Source: Paratrimastix pyriformis
Lineage: Eukaryota > Preaxostyla > Paratrimastigidae
DNA: 33,549 bases
NCBI GenBank assembly: GCA_027972325.1
Contig: JAPMOS010000009.1
Coordinates: forward strand, 896,508 to 930,056
Reading direction: 5' to 3'
The position numbers were made by a program, and so were the translations under genes. Below the pieces are notes generated by a model that was given only the letters and a program-made list of their open reading frames with translations, was not told the origin of the DNA and searched no databases. Positions 1 to 16,187 of the stretch are shown here, piece after piece. Each line of letters opens with the position of its first letter. Positions within the stretch are counted from its first letter, which is position 1.

Positions 1-78
1 TGGATGATGCTTGGATGATGATTGGATGATGATTGGATGAGATGCCTCTCTGTGATGACCCAACCCAACCCACCGGAC

Positions 79-5804
<5,726 letters not shown>

Positions 5805-5964
5805 GCATGAGGCTGACTTTGAAAGAAATGCGTGGGGTATCTCACCGGCTGGTAGAGCGGGCTCTTGTTTGATCAGCTGTAGCAGCACGCGCGCCGCTGC
5901 CTGGTATAAGAGGGGCCCTTGGCAATGCCCTGTCTCACCCCACTTGTTGTGATTTCAAGACACA
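5805..5964. promoter_or_regulatory. Divergent promoter, FANCD2 (-) / secreted Cys-rich protein A (+)
   Basis: Only 160 bp separate the two start codons. On the plus strand TATAAG at 5905-5910 lies 55 bases before the ATG of copy A, the same spacing as the TATA box of copy B. No TATA is evident for FANCD2. Confidence 0.6.
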
Positions 5965-6792
5965 ATGAAGTTTCTTCTTGTTGCGGCCCTGTTGACGCTT
6001 GCGCTGGCGGGTGGCGAGTATGAGTGCGCCCCCAAGTGCGGGAAGAAGCAGCCCAAGAAGTACTGCTATGAGAACGACTACAGCAAGCCTCCCATGAAGA
6101 AGGCCCGGTTCGGCGAGGAGATGGAGGCCTGCGCCGAGATGGAGGACATGAGCAAGATGTTCGCCGACCGCGACTACAACATGGAGGACTGCGAGGAGGA
6201 GGCCTGCAACGCCGAGGACACCGACATCGAGAACTGCGCCGACATCAGCTCGACCGAGAAGGCCCGGTCCCATGCCAAGTCCGAGAGCAACAGCAACTTC
6301 GACGAGAACAAGCAGAACAAGAAGAAGGAGCGCATCACCGCCCACAACGAGGGCAACATGCTGGCTGCCCGCAAGAAGGAGGTCCGCTTGGTCCCACTCA
6401 TCCACACTCCCCTCCCGCTGGCCCGCTGGCCCACTGTGTCAAAAGTATCCATCCGCCGCTCGTCCGCCACCGTCGGCAACAAAGTCGCTCATCCGTTTTT
6501 CTTCTGTTCCTTGTCCTCGCCGCCCACCCACCCCCCACCCCCCACCCCCACCCCCCAGGCTGAGCTTGCCAAGCGGTGCGCCGCCGCCTCGAAGAACGCC
6601 CAGAAGGCCAAGGCCTGCAAGAAGTACGCCAACGAGCAGGAGGCCGAGTGCCGCGGCCGCGAGAAGGCCTGCGGGATGGAGTATGAGGACGAGGAGTGCC
6701 ACGAGACCCCGATCTGCAAGCCCTGCAAGCCCGTGTGCCGCGCCCCATTCACTGGCAAGTGCGCCCCCGCCTGCTACGACGATGACTGCTAA
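5965..6792 (+). CDS. Secreted cysteine-rich protein, copy A
   Basis: Two exons, 5965-6381 and 6559-6792, joined across a 177-bp GT-AG intron (gtccgc...ccccag), encode 216 residues. The N-terminus MKFLLVAALLTLALAGG is a classical signal peptide, so the product should enter the secretory pathway. The mature part is highly charged, with acidic stretches and a KQNKKKER basic patch. It has 18 cysteines (for example CAPKC, DCEEEAC, CKPCKPVC and a terminal DDC), an even number that suits disulphide bonding. I do not recognise the family and assign no function. The ATG follows a TATA box by 55 bp. An essentially identical gene lies 0.6 kb away on the other strand (7376-8199). Confidence 0.8.
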   Translation: MKFLLVAALLTLALAGGEYECAPKCGKKQPKKYCYENDYSKPPMKKARFGEEMEACAEMEDMSKMFADRDYNMEDCEEEACNAEDTDIENCADISSTEKARSHAKSESNSNFDENKQNKKKERITAHNEGNMLAARKKEVRLVPLIHTPLPLARWPTVSKVSIRRSSATVGNKVAHPFFFCSLSSPPTHPPPPTPTPQAELAKRCAAASKNAQKAKACKKYANEQEAECRGREKACGMEYEDEECHETPICKPCKPVCRAPFTGKCAPACYDDDC

Positions 6793-6840
6793 ACCCACGA
6801 ACCGGCTCATCGCCCACAACGTACCCCGGTTGTAACACCC

Positions 6841-7327
6841 CAATCCCACAATCCCACAATCCCCCCAATCCCAATCTCAATCCCAAAATCCCTTGCCCCC
6901 ACTCCCTCGGTTTTCCAACAGGAGCATGGATTCGCTTCGCAAGACTTGGAGTGGGGTGGGGTAAGACCGAACCAATACGTCTTCCTCTTCTTTGCCTCTT
7001 TCTCAGCAAAACGAAAACAGCATGAACGTCGGGGGTGTCCGAAGGGGGGATGCAGGCCCTCAGGCCACGACATTGCCACAATTATCCACCTCATTGATCC
7101 GATACCACGCAGCATGCACACCGCTGCTTGTGCCTTGCCACACAGCAGCACTGAGGCGGCAAACCTGGCAGCTCGGACCCATCAGCAGCCATCGTCAGAC
7201 GGGATGGAGGACAAAAAAATCGTGTTCCGAATGTGAATACCGGGAAAACAAACAAAGGAGACAATGGCACGGAATCCGTGGTTGGGTTTGGATTGGATGG
7301 GGGTGGGTGGGTGGGTGGGGTGGCCGT
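6841..7327. other. Spacer between the inverted gene copies
   Basis: The 487 bp start with caatcccaca/caatcccaat repeats and end with a tgggtgggtggg tract. The middle (about 6900-7260) is less repetitive and lower in GC. I find no convincing exon, tRNA or homology; short open frames lack support. Confidence 0.5.
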
Positions 7328-7375
7328 GGGTGTTACAACCGGGGTACGTTGTGGGCGATGAGCCGGTTCGTGGGT

Positions 7376-8199
7376 TTAGCAGTCATCGTCGTAGCAGGCG
7401 GGGGCGCACTTGCCAGTGAATGGGGCGCGGCACACGGGCTTGCAGGGCTTGCAGATCGGGGTCTCGTGGCACTCCTCGTCCTCATACTCCATCCCGCAGG
7501 CCTTCTCGCGGCCGCGGCACTCGGCCTCCTGCTCGTTGGCGTACTTCTTGCAGGCCTTGGCCTTCTGGGCGTTCTTCGAGGCGGCGGCGCACCGCTTGGC
7601 AAGCTCAGCCTGGGGGTGGGGTGGGGGTGGGGGTGGGTGGGCGGCGAGGACAAGGAACAGAAGAAAAACGGATGAGCGACTTTGTTGCCGACGGTGGCGG
7701 ACGAGCGGCGGATGGATACTTTTGACACAGTGGGCCAGCGGGCCAGCGGGAGGGGAGTGTGGATGAGTGGGACCAAGCGGACCTCCTTCTTGCGGGCAGC
7801 CAGCATGTTGCCCTCGTTGTGGGCGGTGATGCGCTCCTTCTTCTTGTTCTGCTTGTTCTCGTCGAAGTTGCTGTTGCTCTCGGACTTGGCATGGGACCGG
7901 GCCTTCTCGGTCGAGCTGATGTCGGCGCAGTTCTCGATGTCGGTGTCCTCGGCGTTGCAGGCCTCCTCCTCGCAGTCCTCCATGTTGTAGTCGCGGTCGG
8001 CGAACATCTTGCTCATGTCCTCCATCTCGGCGCAGGCCTCCATCTCCTCGCCGAACCGGGCCTTCTTCATGGGAGGCTTGCTGTAGTCGTTCTCATAGCA
8101 GTACTTCTTGGGCTGCTTCTTCCCGCACTTGGGGGCGCACTCATACTCGCCACCCGCCAGCGCAAGCGTCAACAGGGCCGCAACAAGAAGAAACTTCAT
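7376..8199 (-). CDS. Secreted cysteine-rich protein, copy B
   Basis: This is the inverted twin of copy A: the same 216-residue protein with the same signal peptide and 18 cysteines. The intron is at the same place (donor gtccgc) but is 4 bp shorter in the C-rich tract before the acceptor. Translation starts at 8199 and ends at TAA 7378-7376. The upstream region differs completely from that of copy A, so the two copies probably have separate promoters and could differ in expression. Confidence 0.8.
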
Positions 8200-8247
8200 C
8201 AAAATGGATGATCTTTAAGGCTGAGTGCTTTTTCTTGCTCTGCCGCC

Positions 8248-8255
8248 CTTATATA
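8248..8255 (-). promoter_or_regulatory. TATA box of copy B
   Basis: The minus strand reads GCATATATAAGGG, about 50 bases before the ATG at 8199. Copy A has TATAAG at nearly the same distance although the flanks are otherwise unrelated. A core promoter with TATA 50-60 bp from the start codon is therefore plausible in this organism. Confidence 0.6.
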
Positions 8256-9104
8256 TGCGGAAAAGAGCGGTGAACGAGTTACATCGAAGACACGGTTGGC
8301 TGACCGGGGTTGATTGATCGGCCGGAAGCAGGAGCCGAGGTGTGCCGCCAAAGCTCCATCCCAGAAAATGAAAAGCGAGCATTGCTGCTTGTGGTGACCA
8401 GATCTTTTTGCTCACCCGGACATTAATCGCAAGAAGGGAGGAGTGGTTTGCTGGATGATAGGCCGCACCCCCCTTATGTACCTAAGGTTGAATTTTTGAC
8501 AGGGTTGCCCGCCATTCAGCCGGTTTGAAGGGGCCGGAAAAAATTTCCCTTGGCGTTCGGACGCCCTCGTGGTCTTCTCGAACGGACATAAGGTGAAATT
8601 GATCCGCAGTGCTCGAGTCCGCGACCACACAAGACATCGATGGTCGATATCAGGTTTTACCCTCAAAGCGGCTCGGGTGCTTCGCAGGGGAGCCCACACC
8701 CTCGGCGTGTTGAGAGAAGGCACCTATGCTACATTATTGCGAGGGCCCCTCTGACTTTGCCCCGGTGCCATACCGCGGGGTCGTCCTGAGGGTGTTGGTC
8801 ATCACTCGGCCCACCTCCTGGCCCGCTGCGCCCAGCCCCCATGCCCCCAAGTCGGCGCTTCACTAGAGACTTCCCTCACTCGGTGCCCGTGGGAAGCCCG
8901 GCCACCCCGCCCGCGTCCCCGGCTGTCCAGGACCTCGCCTCCCCTGTCAACTTTTTCGCACCCCCTGCCCCATCGTCACGACCCTGTCCGGGTTCGCGAA
9001 GGGTGCGATCTGCCACTGATCCTCCGGTCTCGGGGCGCGGGGCTCGTGAGGGTCCCGGTTGAAAGAGGCGGCCCGCTCCGGATCGCCCCCTCGAGGGGTT
9101 CTCA
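8256..9104. other. No assignable gene; upstream region of copy B
   Basis: The stretch has ordinary base composition and little repeat. Open frames at 8569-8754 (+), 8412-8723 (-) and 8841-9062 (+, Pro/Ser-rich) lack recognisable domains, and I could not chain them with splice sites. A 6-bp GTGGTC/GACCAC pairing at about 8569-8628 encloses tRNA-length-like sequence but does not fold as a tRNA. Confidence 0.4.
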
Positions 9105-9332
9105 TCAGGGGGAGCCCGGGGGGTCACATGGTTGATCGACTAGAAACGCGACACCCTGCCGAGTGGCAGACCCAACTCTCCTTGCGTTCAGCAGCACACC
9201 ACTCCTCCTCCCCCCCGGCCCCCCGGCCCCCGTCGTCGACCCGACCGCTGCCTCCCCCCATCCGATGACGGACTTAACCCATTTGGTCACCAGACCAAAT
9301 GACCCCTCAATGGTTCTGGGTGGTGCCACCAT
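9105..9332 (-). CDS. Possible small protein of 75 residues
   Basis: An ATG at 9332 opens a frame to TGA at 9105, with no homology I recognise (start MVAPPRTIEGSFGLVTKW; Gly/Arg-rich middle). The main support is a TATAAA on the same strand at 9398-9393, 61 bp before the ATG, close to the spacing in the duplicated secreted genes. GC-rich DNA yields such frames by chance, so this is weak. Confidence 0.22.
   Translation of the reverse strand: MVAPPRTIEGSFGLVTKWVKSVIGWGEAAVGSTTGAGGPGGRRSGVLLNARRVGSATRQGVAFLVDQPCDPPGSP
9280..9301. other. Perfect 9-bp hairpin
   Basis: catttggtc-acca-gaccaaatg is a perfect inverted repeat with a 4-base loop. It falls inside the weak small frame at 9105-9332. It has no T-tract or known motif around it. 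Confidence 0.6.
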
Positions 9333-9398
9333 CCCCCCGACCCCCCCTGGAGGGAACCCAAAAGGTCCCTGTGTGTAGCCCCACTCGGCCTCTTTATA

Positions 9399-9662
9399 CT
9401 GCACAATTCAGGTTGGGCCTCCGTGGACGGGTGGGTGGTGGAGACTGGAAGGGCGTCAAAATGGGGGTTTTCGAATTCTTAGGTCCATTAAGGGGGCAGC
9501 TTTTCTTGAGTGTGGTGTCATTCGAAGAGAAGAGTGTGAGATGGAGGGCGGAACATGATTTTCTTGTGATATTTTCAGAATGTCCAGCATATATAACAAC
9601 ACACTCTTGGTTCCAACATCATGTGACAATGGCAATTGGCGCGGAAGGTTCCACGTGTGTGT

Positions 9663-9693
<31 letters not shown>

Positions 9694-9763
9694 GGATTTA
9701 TACAAAAAAAAAAGCAACAACACGAACCCAGGGCAGGTATCGAGGAGGCTGGACCCAACCTGG
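9399..9763. other. 3' flank of the VWA gene with (TG)n(G)n tract
   Basis: No exon is evident. At 9657-9694 there is a compound (TG)n(G)n microsatellite, (C)n(CA)n in the sense of the VWA gene, followed by an A-rich stretch. The same compound motif occurs in introns of MAK16, RBBP5, FANCD2 and SKI8. Confidence 0.6.
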
Positions 9764-10659
9764 TCACGTAGCAGGATCCGCAGGGCTGAGGGAGTCATGA
9801 GCCTCATTGACTGGCCCGGGAGGCGCGGAAGCGTGGGGGCAGCACCCGTGGTGATTGGTGCGGTGGCAGATGATCGCGGCCTCAGAGGCCCGGGTGAAGA
9901 CGGACATCAGATCGGACAGGTCATACCTGACCCGGTACTTGGTCAGGAGACACATGTGGTCACCATCCTGCTCAAACATGCCCTGGAAGGCCTTGTACAT
10001 CATCGGCTGGGGATGGGCCAGCATAAACATTCTGTAAAGAATGTGCATGGCGTGCAGCTGGGCCAGGGTCTGTGCGGGGTTCTGACCGGGGAGACCCTCC
10101 GGATGGTCATCCCGAACATCGGGACCGTGGAATTGCCTGGGGAGGATGAAACGTGGGACTCATCAGTGCGGACAGACATGCCATGTGCAGGGGCATCGAC
10201 GAGGTGGATGAGTAGACGAATATTGGCGCCCCAACTCAGGGCTGCCACTTTCTCGAGACCTCCGATGACATCTTTGGCCCCTTCATCCCCGCTGCCCGTA
10301 ACAATGATTGTTTCCATCCACTGGGCGATGTTGGCGGGCTCATCAAAGTCATGGACCACGAAACGGCGGGGACCATCGCAGATATCCCGATAACCCACAA
10401 AAGCAACCTTCAGACGAACATTTCCGTCCCTGGCGGTGGTAGCGCAAGTTTGCGCGAGACCGGCCTTGATGCTCTCGATCACCGGCTGTGCCGAGCTTGC
10501 AATGTCGCCCAAGAGGCAAGTCTCCAACACATCGTCCTCCCAACAACGAGGAAAATGGTGAATGGGCTCGGAAACGAGCAAAGGGAACGGTCCGCAGCAA
10601 ACGGCCGGAGGTGTAATGCGCACGCCGCACATGTGAGACAAACAGTCAAGCGAGGACAT
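9764..10659 (-). CDS. VWA-domain protein, similar to the VWA of alpha-kinase VwkA
   Basis: Two exons, 10659-10178 and 10136-9764, with a 41-bp intron (gtctgt...ccccag), encode 284 residues. The MIDAS-type motif is DIASS (residues 52-56), where family members I recall read DxTGS. Downstream segments match the VWA domain of Dictyostelium VwkA-like proteins: VAFVGYRDICDG, then LLIHLVDAPAHG, and after splicing HGPDVRDDHPEG. The splice is needed to restore the DDHPEG motif, which supports it. No kinase domain follows; the protein ends about 80 residues later. Possible roles are protein binding or regulation, but the function is unknown. Codon use is less GC-rich than in neighbouring distal exons. 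Confidence 0.75.
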
Positions 10660-10840
10660 GGTTGTTGGACTTGGTGTCAAACGATGATAATCGTGTTGGC
10701 CCGGGGAAGAGGGGCAATACGCCGGAGAGAACAACTTCAAGAGGTCTGGAAGAGGTTGTTCTCAGCGGAGGATCTACTGGGCTATGTTATTGCATTTTTT
10801 TTTGTTTTTCGAACTCTTGTTGAACTCTTGTTGATGAGCA

Positions 10841-10846
10841 TTTATA
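10841..10846 (-). promoter_or_regulatory. Candidate TATA box of the VWA gene
   Basis: The minus strand reads ACTATAAATGC, about 180 bp before the ATG. A short upstream frame (atg caa taa) lies between. If used, the 5' leader would be about 150 nt or contain an unrecognised intron. Confidence 0.35.
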
Positions 10847-11922
10847 GTATTGGCACGAATGCGGGGAGGCGACATGAACGCAAGGCTCGAATCCATGTTC
10901 CACGTCCATTCATGGAACCAACAGATTTAAGTTCTTTCTCCAAATTCTGCGGGTGATTTTTTTTGAAATGGAGATGCTGTGTTTGCATCCCGTCCACCGT
11001 GCCCCGTCTCATTCGCCGCTTCGGCACCACCCTCCATCACACTCGATAATCCCTTGACGAAGTGAAGCTGTTGACCACAAGGTGCAGAAAAACCCTTCGC
11101 ACCAGGTCAGAACTGCTGCCGCCTCCGCCCAGCGCCGCACAAACTCCATCCAGGACAACAATCATGCGATTGAACGTCCGGCCCACCCTACCCATCCCAG
11201 TGCAAACCACCCACCGAGCACCAAGTTGCACGGAGAGCCCGTCGCGCGGGGTCGCGAAGCCCTTGACCACATCGGATCACCCCTCACCCATCATCGAACC
11301 CAGCGGTGTCGGGCAGATGACTCCATTCGTTGCGCTTCGTCCTTGTGTTGTTTGATTTGCGGCGAGGATCATAATGACCGAACGAGGTGGGGTTGGGTAG
11401 GTGGGGTGGGGAGGGTTGGTCTGACAAAAAGCGAGAAATGATCGCCGCCCTTGGAATTGGGCGGATCGAACGACTGTGGGTATGCGGGGAGCGGGGTATG
11501 GCGCGTCCCGATTCGGGGAAAGAGAGAGAGAGAGAGGATGGATGTGAGGAGGAAGGCAAGGCGGCCAGAAGGGTGTAAGTGAGGTTGCACCGTTGAGGGA
11601 CGAGCAGCGAGTGTGACAGCTGTCCGTGGAGGTGGGAGCAGTTGGGGCGGCAGTTGGGGCGGCAGTTGGGGCGGCAGTTGGGGCGGCAGTTGGGGCGGCA
11701 GTTGGGGCGGCAGTTGGGGCGGCAGTTGGGGCGGCAGTTGGGGCGGCAGTTGGGGCGGCAGTTGGGGCGGCAGTTGGGGCGGCAGTTGGGGCGGCAGTTG
11801 GGGCGGCAGTTGGGTTGGGATGCCCCCCGGGGTAACTGCCGCGCGGGCCGCGGGGGGGAAGGGGTCTTTTGAGATCGGGGGGAGGGTGGCGGTGGTGGCG
11901 GTGGTGGTGGCTGTGGCCGGGG
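10847..11922. other. Unassigned DNA between the VWA gene and MAK16
   Basis: A minus-strand frame at 11037-11270 (start GTG, no upstream ATG) contains a hydrophobic, helix-like stretch (RMIVVLDGVCAAL, then LVRRVFLHLVVNSF), and 11284-11345 reads NEWSHLPDTAGFDDG. These could be exons of a small gene, but the splice sites I tried do not follow the local donor rule, so I make no gene call. The 12-bp array at 11639-11815 occupies the left side of the MAK16 3' flank. Confidence 0.4.
11639..11815. repeat. 12-bp minisatellite (cagttggggcgg)n
   Basis: About 14-15 nearly perfect copies. Its length is a multiple of three, so all six frames stay open (AAPT, GAAV and GGSW ladders). None can be tied to a gene. 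It lies about 110 bp beyond the MAK16 stop codon and may be in its 3' UTR. Confidence 0.95.
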
Positions 11923-12272
11923 TTACTGGCGCCTGCCCCGAGATGCCGACCGTGCGGGGCGGGTGGCCGTCTGGGACTCGGTGACGGTCTGGCGGGGACC
12001 CGTCTCCACCTCCAGTTCGACCTCCTTCCGTGGGCCGCGCCGCTTCTGGGGGCGGGCTGTGGGAGGGGTGGGTGCGAGGGGTAAGGATGAGACATGAGTG
12101 CGCGATGGTGGAATGAGTGTGGGCGTGTGTGGGTGATGGTCGTAAGGTTGAGGGGGGGGGGGGGGGGTGGGGTGATGCAGACCTTTCTTGAGGGCGCCGG
12201 ACTTCTCCTCTGCAGGCGAGCGCAAGGCGAAGAAGGGGGGAGAGAGGGAATGATGATGATGATGATGATGAT

Positions 12273-12313
<41 letters not shown>

Positions 12314-12413
12314 CTGGAGGATGGCGATTTGGAGTGGATGATGATGACAACTGGATGATGACAGATGATGATATGCGACAGAAAAAGGGAAGGAACGTGG
12401 CGCGTCTGTATGG

Positions 12414-12444
<31 letters not shown>

Positions 12445-12764
12445 GTGATGGAGGCGACGGGGCAATGTCGACGGACGGGGTATGAGATCCTCCATATCGG
12501 CACCCAGCCCCCGCCCGCGTTTCCTCTCAGGCCGACCGCCATCCTCCCCATCCTCATCATCATCCTCCCCCGCGCTGGCCGCAGCACCCGCATCGCTGCC
12601 CTCCTCCTCGCCCTCCTCGCCCTCGCCCCCACGACGCGCCATGGCCCGGGCCTCAGCCTCGGCCTCCTCGTCCTCGACAAAGTCCTCGCCGTCGTCCTCA
12701 CCCTCGTCCTCGCCCTCGTCGTTGTCCTCATCGGCACCCGATTTGCCGGCCTGGGAGGGGGGAG

Positions 12765-12800
<36 letters not shown>

Positions 12801-13317
12801 CTGGGTGTTGAAGGGATGATAGCTGGGCGAAGATAGCTGAGAGAAGATGACTGGGTGATGGGGCAGTGGGAATCGGGTGCCCCTCCCCTCCCTCCTTCTC
12901 CCTCCCCCCTCCCCCCAATGCCCAGGGGGGTACCTCGGGGGAAGGCAGATGATAGGAGGGGGGGGGGGGGGAGTCATATCCACCAAACCCCGGGGAGGCA
13001 TATGACGGGGGATATCCACCTCCATGGCTCGGGGGAGGAAGACAGGGGTCATATCCACCAGACCTCCCTCGATGATGGAGGTGGTGGTGGTGGTGGTGGG
13101 GGGGGGGGGGAAGGAAGACATGTGGGTCAGATCCACCAGACCTCCTCGGGCGGGACCAGCTCGCCGCGGTCGGTCAGCTGGCCGGTGCGCTCAAGCTCCT
13201 CCTCGTTCTCCTCGGCCGCCTCCAGCTGGCTCTGCTGCTGGTCGCTGGTCTGCAGCTCGTCCAGGGCCTGCTCGTAGGCCTGCGGGGGGAAGTTGTAGAT
13301 CTTGTACACGTCCTGTG

Positions 13318-13348
<31 letters not shown>

Positions 13349-14176
13349 GTGCGAGGTTGGGTGATGAAAGGTGGAAAGAACCCCACCCATCCGAACCAGC
13401 ACCCGTCATCCATACCCCGGGGAGGAGGCATCTATTTTTTTTTCACAACTGAGGGCTGGGGGGCTTCCACTCCCAGGGGTGATGTCGACCGCCGGGCAAA
13501 ACGAACCTTCTTGAGACGCTCGAGCAGGGTCTGACGAATCATCTCCTCGGTCTTGCTCGCCTGTTCGGCCTTGTGCTCACGGATCTCGAGACCACGTTCC
13601 ACGTGCCTCCTCACGGTGTCCGTCTGGACACTGAGAAAAGAATGGAAAACATGATCACAAAAAAAAGATGCCCAAGCGAGACAGACTCCTCAACCTTGCG
13701 AAGTTGCCGAATGCGGCTCTGCACCTGCATGATTCGACGCAGACGCATGCGGCAATGCTTGATCAGGAACTTTGGCCAATACTGGAGCTGGGATGTGATC
13801 TGCTCGAGAGCTTCCACCTTGTTGTTCGAAAGCTTCACCTTCTCCCAAAGTTTGGCGGGCATGTGAGCCCGTTCGATGGTCTTCATCATCAGGTACAGCT
13901 TGCCCTTCTCTTCCACGATGGTGGCATAGCGACTGTTGGCAAGCACGCAGGAACTGCGGTTGCACAAGCCTGGTCAAATTCGGTGTAAGTGAGTGATCCA
14001 GTGCGCGGGACAACACAACGGACCGGAAACGTTCATGGGGTTCCGGCAGAAAGTCTGCCCTTGCGTCCTGGTTGGCAAATCGAGTGAGCGTCAGGAATGC
14101 CATGGTCCACAGACTTGCATTTAAATGAGCAGAAGGACTGGTTCACGCACTGCCAGATAATCTCGTCGCACTGCAT
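11923..14176 (-). CDS. MAK16: MAK16, 60S ribosomal subunit assembly protein
   Basis: MAK16 is a nucleolar factor needed for pre-60S maturation. Eight exons, 14176-14115, 14067-14024, 13969-13695, 13623-13507, 13312-13142, 12750-12477, 12209-12183 and 12056-11923, join in phase to give 367 residues. Diagnostic motifs: [20 protein letters not shown] at the start, then [17 protein letters not shown] (the conserved Cys cluster), [41 protein letters not shown] and [16 protein letters not shown]. The C-terminal third is acidic ([15 protein letters not shown]) and ends in a basic tail, as in human MAK16. Introns 1-3 are 47, 54 and 71 bp; introns 4-7 carry poly-C/CA, GGTGGT and (ATC)n repeats. The start codon faces SKI8 across 54 bp. 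Confidence 0.92.
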
Positions 14177-14230
14177 CCGGATTGCCCTTTGCTTTTCTTG
14201 TGAGCCCTGACCCCGGGACTAGAAACACGC
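14177..14230. promoter_or_regulatory. 54-bp bidirectional promoter, MAK16 / SKI8
   Basis: The MAK16 ATG (14176, -) and the SKI8 ATG (14231, +) are only 54 bp apart. The interval has no TATA box. Core promoter elements for at least one gene must lie inside this gap or within the other gene's 5' end. Confidence 0.6.
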
Positions 14231-15684
14231 ATGGTCCGTCCATCTCTGGGCCATCGTTTGTCACAGAGACCACACTGCTTTCCGCTTTTTCATAGGCGGA
14301 AGCGACTCAACCACGAAGTGTGATTGCCCGAATTGAGAAGGCACACGAAGAATCGATTTGGTCGATTGCATGGACTCGGGAGACAAACACAGTGATCACC
14401 GGCTCCCTGGATGAGACCGCCAAGTGCTGGGCTGTATCAGATACTGGGCTGACATCGAAGAATGTCTTCGATCGACACGATCTTGGTGTCATCTCGGTTT
14501 CGGCGGAGAACTCGGGGAACTGTCTGTGGCTGTTTTCAGCTGACCGCTGTCACTTCTACTTGGCGCACACCAGTCTTCGCTACGAGTGCCCTCGATTGCA
14601 CCATTCGCATTTTCGATCTGGTGAAGGGTGCTCCTGTCCGCGCCATCGATGCCGGGCCCGGTCTGCGCGGATGACAACAACGGGGATAGGTCCTCATGTT
14701 CTGTCCATTTAGTTGAGGCCTGGACGGTGTCGTTCAGTCCCGATGGCAACCACGTCGCCTCTGGGTCTCAGGCCGGTCACGTGAATGTTTGGGATGCACA
14801 CAGCGGGGAGAAGGTTCAGACCTTTGAGCCTCGTGGTACCAACAAGTTTACCACTTCGGTGGCTTATGTCTGTTCCCATTGGGAGGACGGGCCCACCATC
14901 ACGACCGATTTTTTTTCCCCTTCCGATTGCGATGATCTCCACCAGAACAATGGCAGCGGGGACCAGATTGCATGCGGTGCCATGGACGGGGCTGTCAGTG
15001 TGTTTGATGTGGCAACATCAAAGTTGTTGCATAAGCTCGAAGGTCTGTGTCCATCCCCCCGTCGCCCTACCCCTAATCTCCCCCCAGCTCCATATCCCCC
15101 AGCCATTCCGCCCCATCCCCAGCTCCATCCTCCCCGTCTCCATCACCCCCCATCTCCATCACCCGCCTCCATTACCCCCCGCCTCAATCGTCTCCATCAC
15201 CCCCCCGTCTCCACTCCACCGCCCAGACCCACACACACACACACACTTCCCACCGTGTCGCAGTCTCCACCATGGGTGGATGTTGGTGTGCTTCAGTGCG
15301 TTTGTTCGTGTGGTGATATCACGGCATGCTACCCCCCACTGCATGACGCTGGTCTGGCGTCCACTTCACGCCCTGTTCGAGCCTGCCCCTGTCCTTCTGA
15401 TGCTGCCGGCCTGGCCCCAACGAGTGTCTCTCCGCCTCCGTGCCCTGCCGTTCGCCGTTGCCCCACCGTCAGCTCCTCTGGTCCCCCGTTCGCAGCAACC
15501 AGCCCCCCCGCTCGTTCAGCCACTCCCAGCAACCCCTTCTTGCCATGCAGCCTGGGCCTCTTCCTGCCGTGCAGCGCCTCGCACCGGCCAACCCGGCTGG
15601 CGCGAGGCGCCTGTTGGTGTGAACTCCCCTGTTCACACCGACTTGTCCCTTTCAACATCGTCCTTCTTGCTTCTGCTTCTGTAC

Positions 15685-15753
<69 letters not shown>

Positions 15754-16115
15754 GTTTTTGTTTTATTTTCCCGTTACTTCGTTCCTTCTTTACACGACAC
15801 ACACACACACACACACTCTTTCCCGTTACTTCGTTCCTTCTTTTCTCGACACACACACACTCCACACACACCACGCTCACACATCGACGCCCCGCCCCAC
15901 CCCGACACACCCACCTCACCCCAGGGCACGGTATGCCCGTGCGGGCGTTGTGCTTCCTGCCTGAGAACCGGATGCTCCTGACGGCCTCCGACGATATGCG
16001 GATCAACCTCTGGGACGTGTCCGTCATCATCGGCATCATCATCATCATCCACTCATCATCATCATCCACTCATCATCATCATCCGCTCATCATCATCATC
16101 ATCATCATCATCCGC

Positions 16116-16187
<72 letters not shown>

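Larger units (their letters stand above)
5965..8199. repeat. Inverted gene duplication (arms 5965-6840 and 7328-8199)
   Basis: The arms are 876 and 872 bp, and I found no base difference outside a 4-bp length change in the intron poly-C/CCCCA tract. Each arm begins exactly at the start codon ATGAAG; the sequence just upstream is unrelated (ttcaagacaca versus atccattttg). Each ends about 48 bp after the stop at ggttgtaacaccc. The near-identity of intron and 3' flank points to very recent duplication or ongoing gene conversion. Confidence 0.92.

Noticed and set aside
8569-8628. Minus-strand tRNA suggested by GTGGTC/GACCAC ends
   Set aside because: Sixty bases only, with no D or T arm pairing and no anticodon stem.
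9299-10393. 364-codon plus-strand frame
   Set aside because: It is antisense to the VWA gene, starts without ATG and shows no domain; the minus frame has clear VWA motifs.
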